From Prototheca cutis (Eukaryota > Chlorophyta > Trebouxiophyceae > Chlorellales > Chlorellaceae), in NCBI GenBank assembly GCA_002897115.2, contig BCIH01000001.1, forward strand, positions 1,151,008 to 1,215,007: a DNA stretch of 64,000 nucleotides, in the 5' to 3' direction. Positions within the stretch are counted from its first letter, which is position 1, and every line of letters begins with the position of its first letter. The notes under the pieces are model-generated. The model was given only the letters and a program-made list of their open reading frames with translations. It made no database searches and was not told where the DNA came from. Shown here piece by piece: positions 34,059-46,138 of this stretch. The translations under genes and the position numbers were made by a program.

Positions 34059-35379
34059 AAAAAAAAAAAAAAAACCTCTCTCCCCTCGGGCTCCTCGCCA
34101 CAATCCCCAATGCAGTGATGGAAAAGTATGTCAAGAATGCGAGGTTCTGTCTCATCTGCAACTATGTCAGCAAGATCATCCCTGCACTGCAGTCGCGGTG
34201 CACCAAGTTCAGGTTCCAGCCGCTGCCACCGAGCTTTGTCACCGATCGCCTGGCGCACATCTGCGAGCAAGAGGGGTGAGCCATCTGAGGCTCGGGAAGT
34301 GAGGGCATTTTCCTTGCAATGNCCCTCGCTGCAGTTTGGTCGTTGATAAGTTCTTCTCACGTTCATACTTTCTTCCTTGCTGCTGCAGTGTCCAGCAAAC
34401 ACTGCAGGGTCTGGATGCTCTCGTCCAACTGGGCGAGGGCGACATGCGCCGTGTCCTGAATCTGCTCCAGGTCCGCTGCTGCCTTTCTGTGTTCCTTTCT
34501 CTAGTGTCTGGCCATGGCGACAAGTTGCCTGCCTGGTACTGAACACACTCACGTCTCCTCCAAAAATAAGTAAATTGTATGACTGGGCTCCCCGACCACC
34601 AACCCACATACAGTCAGTGGTGATGGCGCAAGGGGAGGTGAGGGAGGAAGGGGCTTATGCCTGTGCGGGTCGGCCGCTTCCCCAAGACATCGAGGCCGCC
34701 GTGCAGTGGCTCCTGAATGATCCCCTGCCGATCGCCCAGAACAGTACGCTGGGGTGCTGCTGTTCGGTTTCCGGCAAAGTGGGACGAGGGGCTTTGGTCA
34801 GGTGCCGTCAGTCTAGCGGCTGTGTGCATGGTGGGGCCCCCCCCCCCCCCCCCCCCCCCCCCAAACACACACACACACACACACAAACACTTGACACGCC
34901 TCAGAGCTTGTGGATCTCCAGCGGAGCAAAGGCCTGGCTCTCGTCGACATCGTCCAAGCCCTGCACCCGTGCGTCGTTGGTGCCGGGGTGTGGATGAACT
35001 TTGGTCAATGCTCCATGATGAAATGGAGGACTCTGGTGTCACGCCATGGGCGGAGCTTGTTGGCCATGCCAAGACTCGACGCAGCCCTTGGTACTTGCGG
35101 GCTTTGCTGGCCATCGACAGCACCTGTTCCCATGTGAGAGCCCCGCTCCCCCTTTCCCCCCTCCACAACCAATAAACCGCAAAGACCCTCATCTGCTGTA
35201 GGTTGGTATTCCGAATAGGCATGCCCCCTGGGGTGCGGATTGAGTTGGTCAAGGCCCTTGCTGCAGCAGAGTACCGGCTGGCTTCTGGGACGAGCGAGAA
35301 ACTGCAGACTGGGGCGGTGGTGGGTGCCTTTGCCTCTGCAAAGAATGCCATCGTCGCGGCGGCTGGTCGCAGCGCCTGA
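33113..35379 (+). CDS. RFC5: Replication factor C small subunit, RFC5 (yeast Rfc3) type
   Basis: Eight exons (33113-33203, 33378-33591, 33754-33827, 34116-34275, 34389-34470, 34614-34743, 34905-34968, 35202-35379) give 330 residues with every phase matching. RFC loads the PCNA clamp at primer ends during DNA replication. Motifs: [20 protein letters not shown] (RFC box I), [20 protein letters not shown] (Walker A), [29 protein letters not shown] (Walker B), [19 protein letters not shown] (sensor 1 and SRC arginine finger) and [10 protein letters not shown] (sensor 2). The [11 protein letters not shown] and [11 protein letters not shown] details match human RFC5 better than RFC2 or RFC4. The DEC-D Walker B instead of DEAD is within family variation. 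Introns 3 and 6 carry long C runs near their acceptors. Confidence 0.96.
34019..34074. repeat. Poly-C then poly-A tract in RFC5 intron 3
   Basis: Thirty C (34019-34048) followed directly by 26 A (34049-34074), about 40 nt before the acceptor. Confidence 0.92.
34837..34862. repeat. Poly-C tract plus CA repeat in RFC5 intron 6
   Basis: Twenty-six C followed by (AC) repeats to about 34888, in the acceptor half. Confidence 0.92.
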
Positions 35380-35824
35380 TGTGGCGCAGCGTGGCCGGAT
35401 GAATTGCGAGCCAAAGTCTGCTCCCGGCCTTTCATTGCTCNTGTAATGCATGTGTAGCAAGTTTAAGCGGGCTGGCTTTGGGGGAAATAACACCAACGAT
35501 CGGATGACGGTTTGCCAGCCAGCAAGCTTCCGGGGCCCAGCTGGCACCCACCCCAGCCGGAATGCAACCTTAATGCCGGGCCCCAGCATGGCGAACACCC
35601 ATACGACCCCCCTCGAGCTTGGCTGCACTTGGAATGCCAGGTTTCTATGCCTCGCAGTTGTTCATACAGCGTTTCCATGGCAGGTGGGCGCTCGTGACAT
35701 GCAGCGCGAGCAGGCGGAGCGCCCCGGTGCAGGTTCGCCCCAGTCCAGCCTGGGATGGGTCGGCGACCTGCCCTGACCCCGTCAGCAGTCTTGTGCGAGA
35801 CGTGGACCGCGGGTTGAGAGCAAC
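35380..35824. other. Intergenic, RFC5 3' UTR and kinase promoter
   Basis: About 445 bases between tandem genes. Upstream ATGs at about 35575 and 35589 open short frames that do not connect to the kinase. Confidence 0.4.
35441..35445 (+). terminator. Possible polyadenylation signal TGTAA
   Basis: TGTAA lies about 60 nt after the RFC5 stop. This pentamer is the usual polyadenylation signal of chlorophyte green algae. A five-base match is weak evidence alone. Confidence 0.35.
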
Positions 35825-38800
35825 ATGGGGCGGTGCTTTTCCAGGCCCGCTATAGATGATGGGTCGAACTATGTGGAGCCGGCCACCAGGTGCGCCGGGC
35901 AGGGTGTCGAGTCAGCGCGGGGAGGGGATGGTTGGGTTTGCGCCACTGGCCCAGCCCGGGTACCCCGTGCGTCTCCCGCCTTGACTGTTCATCCTTTGCC
36001 ATTGTCTTCATTCTGTGCGATGCGTGCAGGGCGCACATTATTGCCCAGCTGGCGGAGGCGGGGGACGGCACGGTGCTGACCTTCCGAAAGCCCCTGCCCG
36101 AGGACCAGGGCCATGACAGCGAGGACGAGGAGACGGTCTACGACGGGGAGATCAGTCCCACTAGGTCCGGTGGTGATGATTCACATGCTTCCACGACAAA
36201 CAGAGGCCATGGCCCCATCACCCGAGGCATTGCCGCGCGCACGGGCGGCGTGGTTCGGCCGTCCAACGTCAAGCACACGCGGCGGCTCCGAGTCGGCGTG
36301 CTGGATGGNGCGACGTTCCTGAACCAGTACATTGTCGTGGACACGCTGGGCCGCGGCTCCTACGGCAAGGTCAAGCTCTGCCTCAGCACGCCAAACGACG
36401 AGCTGGTGGCCGTCAAGCTGGTCAGCCGCGACCTGCTCAAGGCCGCTACCCGGACAAACCTTCTGGCCCGGCACNCCCACACCAATGGNGACCGTACGCG
36501 GCGTGCGGCGATGCTGGGCCGGATGTCCACCCCTGCCGGCCCTGGTGTGCGGGGCGGGGGGGGGAAGACAAGCGCCTCGTCCCTGGGCGGACGCTCGGCG
36601 CGGCGCCTCGCCCGGCGCTCGGCCAACATCGGCAGCATCGCTCGGGCCGCAGACCTCGAAGCTGAAGCCGAAACCACGGNCGAGATGGCTGACAGCACCG
36701 ANGCTGAGACTGTAGCAGACGATATGCAGCCGGGGCAGGACCTGCTTAGCAACAGCGCGGATCGCGCGAGGCCAGACTGGGAGGGATGGGCNTCCTCTTC
36801 CTCTAGCGGTCTGTCCTCGTCGGAAGAGGAGGACGAGGCCACGTGGCCGGACCGCGGCGAGAGAACATCCGACAGTGACTCCTCCCCATCCTCCTCCGAG
36901 GGGGGGAGCTCAGCCAGCGGTCGTCGAGGGGCATCTGGCGGCTCTGGAGTGAAACTCGTCAATCCGATGGCTCGGCACCGGTTTGGGTCGCTGGGTTCCC
37001 TGAGTCGGGAGGTGGAAGTGATGCGGCGGTTGCGCCACCCAAATCTAGTGCGGCTACTCGAGGTGATCGAGGACCGGGCTTCNGGCAAAGTGCTCATGGT
37101 CATGGAATACGCCGCGGCGGGACAGCTGTTGGCCAAAGGACAGCTCAGCCCCGAACGCCGCATGCCGGAAGTCATCGCGCACTATTACTTTTGCCAAATG
37201 GCCGCAGGCATGGCCCATCTCCATGCCAACCACGTTGTGAGTGGGAGTGGGAGGGGAGGGGGGACTCCTCTATTTGTGTGGGGTGGGTGGGGCATGGGAG
37301 AGGCGGGTTGATCATTGCGTTCTCAGTCTCGCATTTTTATTAATAAAGACCAACCGACTCCCAACCGACTCATACCCCACAATCTACAGGTGCACGGTGA
37401 CATGAAACCCGACAATGTGTTGCTGTCGGGAGATGCCACAGTGAAGATCGCCGATTTTGGACAGGCCCGGTTCTTCCGCAAGCGCGACAAGACATCCAAG
37501 ACCGTCGGCACCCCCGCATTTCTTGGTCAGTCGGCGTGCATGATTTGTGGTTTTGCTTTGAGAATGGGGGCGACGGGGGTCGGGGCATGTCATGGCGTCC
37601 TGGGGCCCGTTTTCCCTCGCTGAGCTGCANGACCGACGACTCCCCCCCTTCACAGCACCTGAGATCTGTGCTGGCAAGTCATACAGCGGTCGCGCGGCCG
37701 ATATGTGGGCACTCGGCGTGAGCCTCTATCAGTTTATCTACGGCGAGCTGCCATTCAAGGCAAGTTGCACTGTGTTGCATCTGGGAGCATGCAGTATGGC
37801 GAAGCAGGGGGGGAGGTTGCGGGGCGCTTGATGGATGCCGGCGCCGGCCCCGAGTGCCAGACCTCTTTGATGACTAATCGAATGACGCATCATCACACAG
37901 GCCGAGACAGCGATGGATTTGTACGACGCCATCCGGACGGGGGCTGTGCCTTACCCGGAGACGGTGCCCGTGTCGGCAGAGCTTCAGGACCTTTTCCTTC
38001 GGATCCTCAACCCAAACCCCCACGCCCGCATCACTGCCAAAGAGGTTCGTGTGCGATTTTGGGTTGGATTGGTGGGCACTGAAACTGTGGCAGTGCGGTG
38101 TTTGTCTGTTTCAATCCCCGCACGTCCACCCACCTGTTTTCGATGCTCACACCCACATACCCCCCCTCCCCCTTTCCCTTTCTCCCCTTGATGCTGCAGT
38201 TGATGGAGCACGCATGGATCCGGGGCGACATATGGACCAGCCTGTTGACGAACTTCCAGCTGAGCGATGGCGCGTGGGCCCAGCCGTTTGTGGGTACGGA
38301 CAGCCTGCGGGCGGAGGAGGTGGCGGCTGTCGTGTTCCCGGGCTCGCCCCAAAGCAGACCCAGATCCGTCGACGGTGGACCCAGCTCCGGAGGGTCCAGG
38401 GCCATCGGCGGCAGCCAGTTTGGTTTGCCGAGAGTTGATGGCGGCAGCCCAGGGGCCGCATTTTCCGTCGACGGCGCAAGCCCCACGATCAGTGGTGGCG
38501 ACAGTGGCACAAGCCCTAACGGCGGTCCCAGCGGCGAGAGCCCCGGCACTGGCGGGGAAAGTCCTGCCAACAGTGGCTCCCCGGCAGCGACGGGTAGGTG
38601 GCCTGTTATCAGCAGTGGCCTGCCCTCACCAGAGCTGCAGCACCGGCTGCGTGGCTCAGGGTGGCCCAGTGGTGCATGGAGCGGGTGGGCTCCCGGCGCA
38701 TCCCGCGGGGCATCTCCCCCCACAGGCGGCACCCCCCTGTCTCCCCATGGCGGCAGCCTGCCGACGCCGCCACTGCTGCAGGCTGCTGCGGAGGAGAGCT

Positions 38801-41760
38801 TGCGCGTCCATCGGCCACGGTTCCCGGCGGGCAGCCTGCTGTCGCTGCAGAACGTGGTGGAAGCCAGCGCACCCTCGCTGGAGACGCAAGACTCGCGCCC
38901 CGTCTCCCGTGCGCCCTCCCGGTACCTGGAGGCGACCCTGGCAGCTCGACGTGAGGGCGGGGATACCGCCGCCACCACCGCCGCCGTGCAGCCCGGCTCG
39001 CCCACGCATTCGACGGCCAATCTCTGGGCGTCCGCGGCTGCACTGGCAGCTGCCGGGGGCGACCCGGGGCCGCTGCCCAATGCCACCACCTCGGTCGCGG
39101 TGCCACGGTCTGTGCACTGGACGTCTCCGTTTGCAGGGCCGATCGCTGATGCCGCCCTCGAGGACGCTGTCCGTGCCGCTGCCCATGGCGAAGGAGGCAC
39201 AGGGATGGTCTCTCCTGGGCATGGTGGAATGACCTATACGGGACCTAGTGGTATCACAGCCACGAGTCCTGGCGCGGTCACGAGAACAGGGCCAGAGCCG
39301 CCGGCGTCGCCCTTTGGGGCCGAGGCGCAGGGCCGACCGACTGTCGCCCCCGGCGTGGGGTTGACCCAGCCAGAGGCCGAGAGCCCCCTCTCGCCTAGCC
39401 GCCGGCTGGCAGGTGTGGTGCCAACCACATGGGCTCAATACGGCCCACAGCCTGTCCGTGTTTCGGCGCCAGCAACACTGCTGGGCACGAGTCCGACGCC
39501 TGGAGGCGGTGGAACGAGCCCGCTAGCGCTGCGGCCTTCGGTGCCCATCGCCATCAGACCTCCCGCACATGCTGCCTCCGGCACTGGAGCCTGGCGCGGC
39601 CATGGCCTAGGCGGCACCCCACGTGGCGGGAATGGTAATGGCGGCGCTGCGCCTACGGGAGGGTCGTTGACGGCGTCGTCGGTGCTGTCACTGGCATCCT
39701 GTGGCGGCATGGCCGGCCTGTCCCGGGGCATATCCGGAAAGCCTATGGGCATTTTCCGGCGCAACATGGCGCCCGCGGTGATGGCTGCCGGCGGCGGGTA
39801 CACCGAGGCCGGGCGTGAGCCGGCCGTGCAGGGTCGCGGGGCCAGTGCCCCTGTGCTGCGGCGCAGCCCCTTTGACGAGGACGGTGCGGGAACTGATGGC
39901 ACGGGACAACAGCTGGCCATGGAGGCGAGTCTCACTGGCGCAGGGTCCGGCGTACATGGCGTCGCGTTCTNTGACGCCGGCGTGACTCAGCGTTCCAGGT
40001 CCCTGCCTTCCCTGCTGGCCGAGCCCCGGGGGAGTTCGGCCCAGCAACTTGACGTCGCCCCTGCTCCGACGCGGGGCGGTCGTTCAACGGCACCGGGTGG
40101 CGAGGGAATTGCTGACGAGCCTGAAAACCCTTTGCGCTCTGTATCGCTATCCGTGCCACCTGGTGACGGTGACTATAGTCTGCAGCTCAGCGGCGTGGAC
40201 CCAGCGGCACCGGCAGGTTTGACCCATGCCAGCGGCGCTTCCCCTGGTCGTCTTGCTGTCTCAACCNCGGCCAGTCGCCTGCTGGATTCGTTGGACACCA
40301 CTGCGACAGAGCACCAGCCTGGCCGTGGGCCAAGCCACCCGCACCTCGCAGAGGAGACACCTCCAGCTGAGCCATCAATAGACAATGCCAGCGGTGGTGC
40401 ACGCAGTGGGTCCCCACCCATCGTCCTCCCCGCATCCGTGTTGGAGCTGGGACCAGCAGGATATGTACCTGAGGAGGAGGAGAGCGGCACTCATCGGGTC
40501 GGCAGTTCCCGTCCCACCAGTCCTCGACTGGTCAGGACCAGTAGGCCTACGAGCCCTCGTCCCACCAGCCCCCGAAATGGCATTGGGCGATCTGGGACGA
40601 CATTCCTCTCCAGGGCGCGTTCGGCGACGCCGTCAAGGGCGGGCTCGCGGCCTCCCAGTAGGGCCGACTCCTTGGGCCGGCGTCTGTCGGGCCTTGCAGA
40701 GGAGGGCGAGGGCGGCACGGAGATTCGATACGTGGAGCTGGCTCCTGGGGAAACTTATACGTCGCCTGCGGACGGTGTGACGCGGCACGCGTGGTACGTG
40801 CATGAAGGAGAGCTGGCACTGTGCTGGGAGGCACGACTGCCAATTTCTTTGTCGGCCGTGCTAGCCACAGCGTTGAGGGACAACCAGTCGCTGCCTCTGG
40901 ATTCGGGGCTTTCGGGGCCCATGGATTCGACCGCATTCGACCTCGACAGCGAGCAGCTGGCCGTCGACGCGCGGAGCGCGACGCTGACAGGCACGGTGCG
41001 CGAAGCTGCGGCGCGAGCGGCGGATCTGCTGCGTTCGGCGGCCGCGGGCGGGGGCACCGCGGGCGGTGCAGATGATTTACTTCGCGTGCGCCGCGGGCCG
41101 GGGCAGTTTGTCGGTGCGCTGGGGCTGTTAGACCCGGCCTTTTTCAGGGAGCGTTGGAAGGCACGGCTGGTGGCGCTGACGCGTGTGACCGTGATCCAAC
41201 TGACCCCCTGGGGCCTGGAAGCCCTGCTGGAGCAAAACCCGCTGCTCCAGGTGCACCTTCGCGCCAGTCTGAGCCTGACTCGTGCCGAAATCGTCAAGCT
41301 GGAAGTGCTGGAGAAGCTGGCCGAGTGTGCCCACACCAGCTACCTCCGCAAGCGCACCAGCATGATGACGCATGCGCAGGCCAGCGATGGCGCAGGGGAT
41401 GAGGAGAATAATGTTGTGGAAGACGTCGCTGCTGCAACGACTGCTGCGGCCGAAACCACGAGCGCTGGCAGTGCTGCCGGCGGGAGCGGCGGTGCTCCCG
41501 CGGGGCAGCCTGTGGCCCGCACTGGCACCGGCACTAGTCCAGAGGTCAGCGCGCCCGCGCCGCTGGCGCACGACGCCGTTATGGACCGCTTTGCCTTTGT
41601 GTCGTGGATCCGGAACGTTGGCACCGAGCTGGTGGACGCCGTGGCATCCCTCACCAGCCTGCCTGAATGGTCGACTGTCCTCGCGGCGCCTGCGGTTGGC
41701 GCCGGCTATGCCGTTGCGGCGCCAAGCCACTCCCGCAAAACCTCATCCGCACAGCTCTGA
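35825..41760 (+). CDS. CaMKK/GRIK-like Ser/Thr kinase with C-terminal cyclic-nucleotide-binding-like domain
   Basis: Six exons (35825-35889, 36030-37236, 37390-37525, 37656-37759, 37901-38044, 38200-41760) give 1738 residues. The start MGRCFSRP has Gly2, Cys4 and Ser6, fitting N-myristoylation plus palmitoylation. Kinase domain, about residues 120-560: LGRGSYGKVKLCLS (G-loop), VAVKLVSRDLL (catalytic Lys), a disordered insert of about 150 residues, SREVEVMRRLRHPNLVRLLE, VHGDMKPDNVLL (HGD instead of HRD), KIADFGQA, KTVGTPAFLAPEIC and LMEHAWIRG. GTPAFLAPE, the HGD loop and the N-lobe insert are typical of CaMKK, GRIK and Sak1, which activate AMPK/SnRK1; that role is inferred. Residues 562-1380 are disordered. 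About 1385-1600 resemble a CNB fold: YVHEGELALCW, then after an insert GPGQFVGALGLLD and ARLVALTRVTVIQLTPWGLE. Intron 4 is GC-AG (AAG|GCAAGT). Confidence 0.88.
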
Positions 41761-42380
41761 GCTGTGCGAGTGGTCTTCCGCATGGTAGCCGCCGTAGCCG
41801 TAGCCCAATCCCATGGGCATGGCATGACGATGGTGCCCTCCCCCCCGTGCGGGCAGCGCCGGTCCCGCAAAATTTTGCATCGACGTACCCACGCGTCGGC
41901 GGCTGCATCCGCCCCGAAAGCATGGGACCGTCTTGGGTACATACGCCCTTACACAGAACGTGGACCGTGCGCGCCTGAGGTGCACACGTGGTGCGCCTCT
42001 GGCAGCCGGCCCTGCTGCTGAACTGATCCTGACATGTTGGAATGAAATCTCACTTGAGTGCTTTCCTTTCCAGCTCCCTTTCTTCTTCTCCTTTTTCTTC
42101 TCTTTATATGTGAAACAAGCGTCAGATGCAAGGTTGCAGGATTTTTTTGGCTTAGGGGATTTCCATCCCAACCAATGCAGGGCGGCTCCATCATCGGTTC
42201 CGAGATGCATGTGCGTGCCAGCAATGATGGGTGCAAACGAGCAAAACCGCGCCATGGCACCGCGCCGGGGACAACCCGGGCACATGCATGATATACATCG
42301 ATATTTTATATACTCCTTGTGTCCCATAAGCCAATCGCTTGAGGGCTCTCGTGGGAAGATCGCGGTGCGGCAAGGCCATC
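41761..42380. other. Intergenic, kinase 3' UTR and M20 gene promoter
   Basis: About 620 bases. It contains a pyrimidine-rich stretch (42060-42115) and an A+T-rich patch (42290-42325). No gene seen. Confidence 0.4.
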
Positions 42381-44130
42381 ATGGCTGTCGGGGGCAGGGC
42401 CAGTCTTCGGGCCGGCAGCGCCCTGCTGCTGCTGTGCATACTGTCGGCCGGAGGCACCCTTGCAGAGCCCACATCTTTCCTTGATCGGGCTAAATCTCAA
42501 GCCGACTGGCTGGTCAGGGTGCGCAGGCACCTGCACCGGATCCCGGAGCTGCTCTACGACCTTCCCCTCACCAGCGCCGCGATCAAGGAGTACCTGGACG
42601 AACTGGGCATCCCCCACACGTGCGGATAGTGTCGTTGGTTGTATTACTTTGAGTCCATNTTATGAGTTTGGCGCGTGGGGCCTGTGTGTGTGGGCCACAA
42701 CTTGCGTCTTGATGTACATGCCTATGACTAGGGCCCAGGGTCTCCCCCCACCCACACCCAACACACCCACAGGACGCATGCCGGGAGTGGTGTGGTGGGC
42801 ACGATTGGCACAGGGCGGGGCCCCGTGGTGGCGCTGCGGGCAGACATGGACGCGCTGCCAATCCCCGAGGCCACGGAGTTGGCCTATGCGTCCACACACG
42901 AGGGGACCATGCATGCCTGTGGCCACGATGCGCACATGACGATGCTGCTGGGCGGTGCACGGCTGCTGAAAGCCATAGAGCGTCAGCTGCCGGGCACGGT
43001 CAAGCTCGTGTTTCAGCCAGCCGAAGAGGGCGGAGCCGGCGGCGAGCGCATGGTCAAAGAAGGTGCTGTTTTCTAGGAAGATTTTGAAGTTGCCGGTTGA
43101 TTGCCTTGTTTGAATGGGAGCATTTCGTTCCAAATTTCCTGCCGCATTCCACACACAACAAGTGTAGGTGTGTTTGATGGCGTGTCGGCGGCCTTTGGGT
43201 TCCATGTGTGGCCTAGTCTGCCCAGTGGCGCAGTGTTCTCAAAGCCCGGCCCCTTTATGGCCGGTGCCATCCGGTTTGAAATGGAGGTCCGGGGGGCGGG
43301 CGGGCATGCTGCGATCCCGGAGCTCCTCCGGGATCCGGTTGTTACCTCGGCCGAGATCGTGAGCTCCCTGCAGCGCCTGGTCTCCCGTGAGCTGTCGCCC
43401 TTTGACTCGGCGGTGCTGTCGGTGACACAGCTTGTTGCAGGGCGGGGCCGCGAGCAGGCACACAACGTCGTCCCCGATACCGTGTTTGTCGGCGGCACAC
43501 TGCGCGCGACGTCGGACGGCGGCATGGCGCGTCTGCGCCGCAGGATGGAGGAAATCGCGGCCGGGATNGCCGCCGCACACGCCTGCACGGCCGAAATCGA
43601 CTGGGCCGAGGACAAGATGCCGTATTACCCGCCCACGGTGAACGACCCGGCCGTATACTCCTTTGCCTCCCAGTCAGCCGCCAAGTATGTATCTTTTGCT
43701 CGTGGTCTTTGTTCTGTGATTGATTGGCTTTCTTGCCTTTGACCCAGTGGACATGCATTCGTGAATGAGCGTATGTGTGCGTCGGCTCAACAATCGACGA
43801 CCCCCACCCCCAAACTCCTCCCCACGATCCACCTCCCACCCACATATCGACCCACAAAAACACAGGTTGCTGGGGCAGGATGTGGTGCGGGAGTATGAGG
43901 GCACGATGGCCGCAGAGGACTTTGCCTTTATCGCCCGGGCCGTACCGGCGACATTCATGTTTCTGGGCATCCGGAACGAGACGNCCGGAGCCGTGCANGG
44001 CCTGCACACGCCGCGGTTCATCCTGGACGAACAGGTGCTGCCCCTGGGAGCCGCGCTCCACGCCACACTCGCGCGCGACTGGCTGGAGCGGGAAGCCGCG
44101 CGGAAGCCTGCTGCCGCTGACGAGCTATGA
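42381..44130 (+). CDS. M20 amidohydrolase, IAA-amino-acid hydrolase (ILR1)-like
   Basis: Exons 42381-42619, 42773-43062, 43168-43684 and 43866-44130 give 436 residues, the usual ILR1 length. These zinc or manganese enzymes release acids from amino-acid conjugates; plant members free auxin. The N-terminus [19 protein letters not shown] is a signal peptide, so ER or secretory location is likely. Motifs: [40 protein letters not shown] (metal Cys and His), [13 protein letters not shown] (Glu pair), [14 protein letters not shown] (His), GAGGHAAIP in the lid domain, and [13 protein letters not shown]. All metal ligands are present. The actual substrate in an alga is unknown. Start ATG 42381 is preferred over upstream non-ATG extension. 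Ns at 43568, 43984 and 43998 are frame-neutral. Confidence 0.93.
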
Positions 44131-44495
44131 CCGGGTGATCATCAGTTTTTTTTTTGGGGGGGGGGAGGTAAGTGCTAAACGACATTCCACCTGGATGCAC
44201 GCAANTACCCTGGACCATTGCCTCTCCCATGTGACGGCCAGGCCCCGACAATGTTGTTGATCAGTTGTTGGTTACGGCTCCAGCAGGTGCTGCTGTATCA
44301 TATTCTGATGTTCCTTCCTCTGTACCCCCATCCTNGTCCNGCTGAAACACGCAGGTCCTGCTGCAATTTGCTTGCTTCTCAATTTTTTCTGTAATCTTGA
44401 CCAATTGCACTTCAAGTGGCTGGCTGGACATCAGCATTCCCTACGCGTTACACGGCTGGGAATCACAAAAAACACGCCCCCNTGCCGGCCGCTGT
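44131..44495. other. Convergent intergenic stretch
   Basis: Between the stops of the M20 gene and proteasome alpha2. A T8-G11 homopolymer pair lies at about 44146-44167. No gene seen. Confidence 0.5.
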
Positions 44496-45609
44496 TCACT
44501 CCACTTCCTGGAGGTAATCATTGACTTCGGCTGGGGTCAGGACACGGAACGTGTGGTCCTCTCCAATGATCCCAATCTCCACATTCTCCCCCGTCATCTC
44601 GCCTGCAAGGAGGTCACGGTTATGATGGTATCATGCTTGTTTTCTACGCCGGNATGTCTGCAGGCATGTGATCAGGGGCCATGGGGGCCGCAGTCCAGCA
44701 GGCCCCGAGGCCACTGCCTCATGTGCCTTTGTCCTGGTCAGGCAAGATCCATAGAATCCCCTCTCGCCCAGCAGTCCCCCCCATCCCTTTCACCGCAAAA
44801 TAAACAAATAAAAAATCCCCCATTCCTTGCCTTCGAAGCCGTCCTTGAGTGTGAGCAGAGCTGTGTGTATCGCATCCTCCAGCTCGATGTCATCGCTGAA
44901 CCGCTTCTCCAGGAACGTCCGGGCATTGACTGCGTTTTTGCCAATAGCGCTGGCCTTCCAGGCAAAGTAGGAGCCNGAGGGGTCCACCTGGTACAACTGT
45001 GGCCCGCTCTCATCCACCCCGGCCATCAGCAACGACACGCCAAATGGCCGCACGCCGCCAGACTCTGCGGTTGGAATTGGGGTCTGGCGTTTTAGGGTCT
45101 GTGGTCAGGCTGGATTTTTGCAGGGCGATGCTAGACACCGGGCAGCNACGCTCCATGGACGACTCATCACAGCATCACCACCGCCCTCCGACCACAAGGA
45201 CATATGCCCAACCTCAATCCCCCGTGCCTCCCAAAACATACAACGTACGTGTAAACTCTTGCATGACGGCTGCAACCTCCCGCACGAGTTGGGCCACTGG
45301 AATGTGTTCATGGTACTGGCGGTAGTAGGTCTGGCCCGCCTTGCGTGCCTTCCTAACCAGCACCCTGGAGTCGGGGCCCATGCCCGCGTAGGCTAGTCCC
45401 ACGTTGGGCGTGAGCAACGATATCTTCTGCACCGTGCTCTCGTCAACCAGGACGCTGGGCAGCTTCTTCTCTGTGGCGATCACTACCCCGTTGCTGGCCT
45501 TGATGCCGAGGCTCGTCGCACCCCCATTCACCGCCGCGAGGGCATACTCAATTTGCACGAGCTTGCCACTGGGGCTGAATGTCGTCAGCGAGAATGAATA
45601 CTGCGGCAT
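44496..45609 (-). CDS. PSMA2: 20S proteasome subunit alpha2
   Basis: Exons 45609-45249, 45064-44831 and 44602-44496 give 233 residues against 234 in human PSMA2. Alpha2 is a structural, non-catalytic subunit of the outer ring of the proteasome core. The alpha-subunit signature is [20 protein letters not shown], followed by [68 protein letters not shown] and [20 protein letters not shown]. The third exon joins correctly only through a GC donor (GAAG|GCAAGG at 44830), which gives the conserved DGFEGEM. Stop TGA at 44496-44498. It is head-to-head with the second SNF5-domain gene. Confidence 0.96.
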
Positions 45610-46138
45610 GGGGGGGAGGGATGCCAGTGAGCAGACTCTGGTGCTGGGCTGCCAAGCCCACGATCACTCTCCCGCGATCACAAGGTCTGGGGCCCCGCGC
45701 GCACCTGTGACTCCCCCATGCCCTCGAAGACTATCTATATGCGTGATGGGATCCAATCGATCCAGAAAAGCGCGCTCCCTGGCCACGCCGCGAAGCCCAG
45801 CGCTTCCCTGGGCCTGGCTGTGGTCACAATCTCCCGGCGAGACTCAGTACCAATGGGAGCTTGCACTTCCTGTGGTTGGGGTGACACCAGACTATCACAG
45901 GAAATCGGATGTGATGAGTGCATCAAGTCGTGGTGGTGGGAGCTTGGATCATGTGCTATCCCTGGACATTCCCGAAAGCATCATTGGGCTCGTTCTCGTT
46001 CCCGATCTCAGGAGCAGGGGCATGAACCTTCCAGCGGACCGGAACTCTGCCATAGCATTTGGGCACTCCTTTCACGCACAGAGAGCCAGCTCGCAATTTT
46101 CACTGTTCATTAAATATTCCCAGAGTGCACCAGCAGGT
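45610..46138. promoter_or_regulatory. Divergent promoter region, PSMA2 and SNF5-like gene 2
   Basis: About 530 bases between head-to-head starts. An open plus-strand frame continues through it but shows no domain. Further 5' exons of the SNF5-like gene could lie here. Confidence 0.4.

Noticed and set aside
38031..39200. 389-codon minus-strand frame
   Set aside because: Opposite the disordered region of the CaMKK-like kinase; no domain and low complexity.
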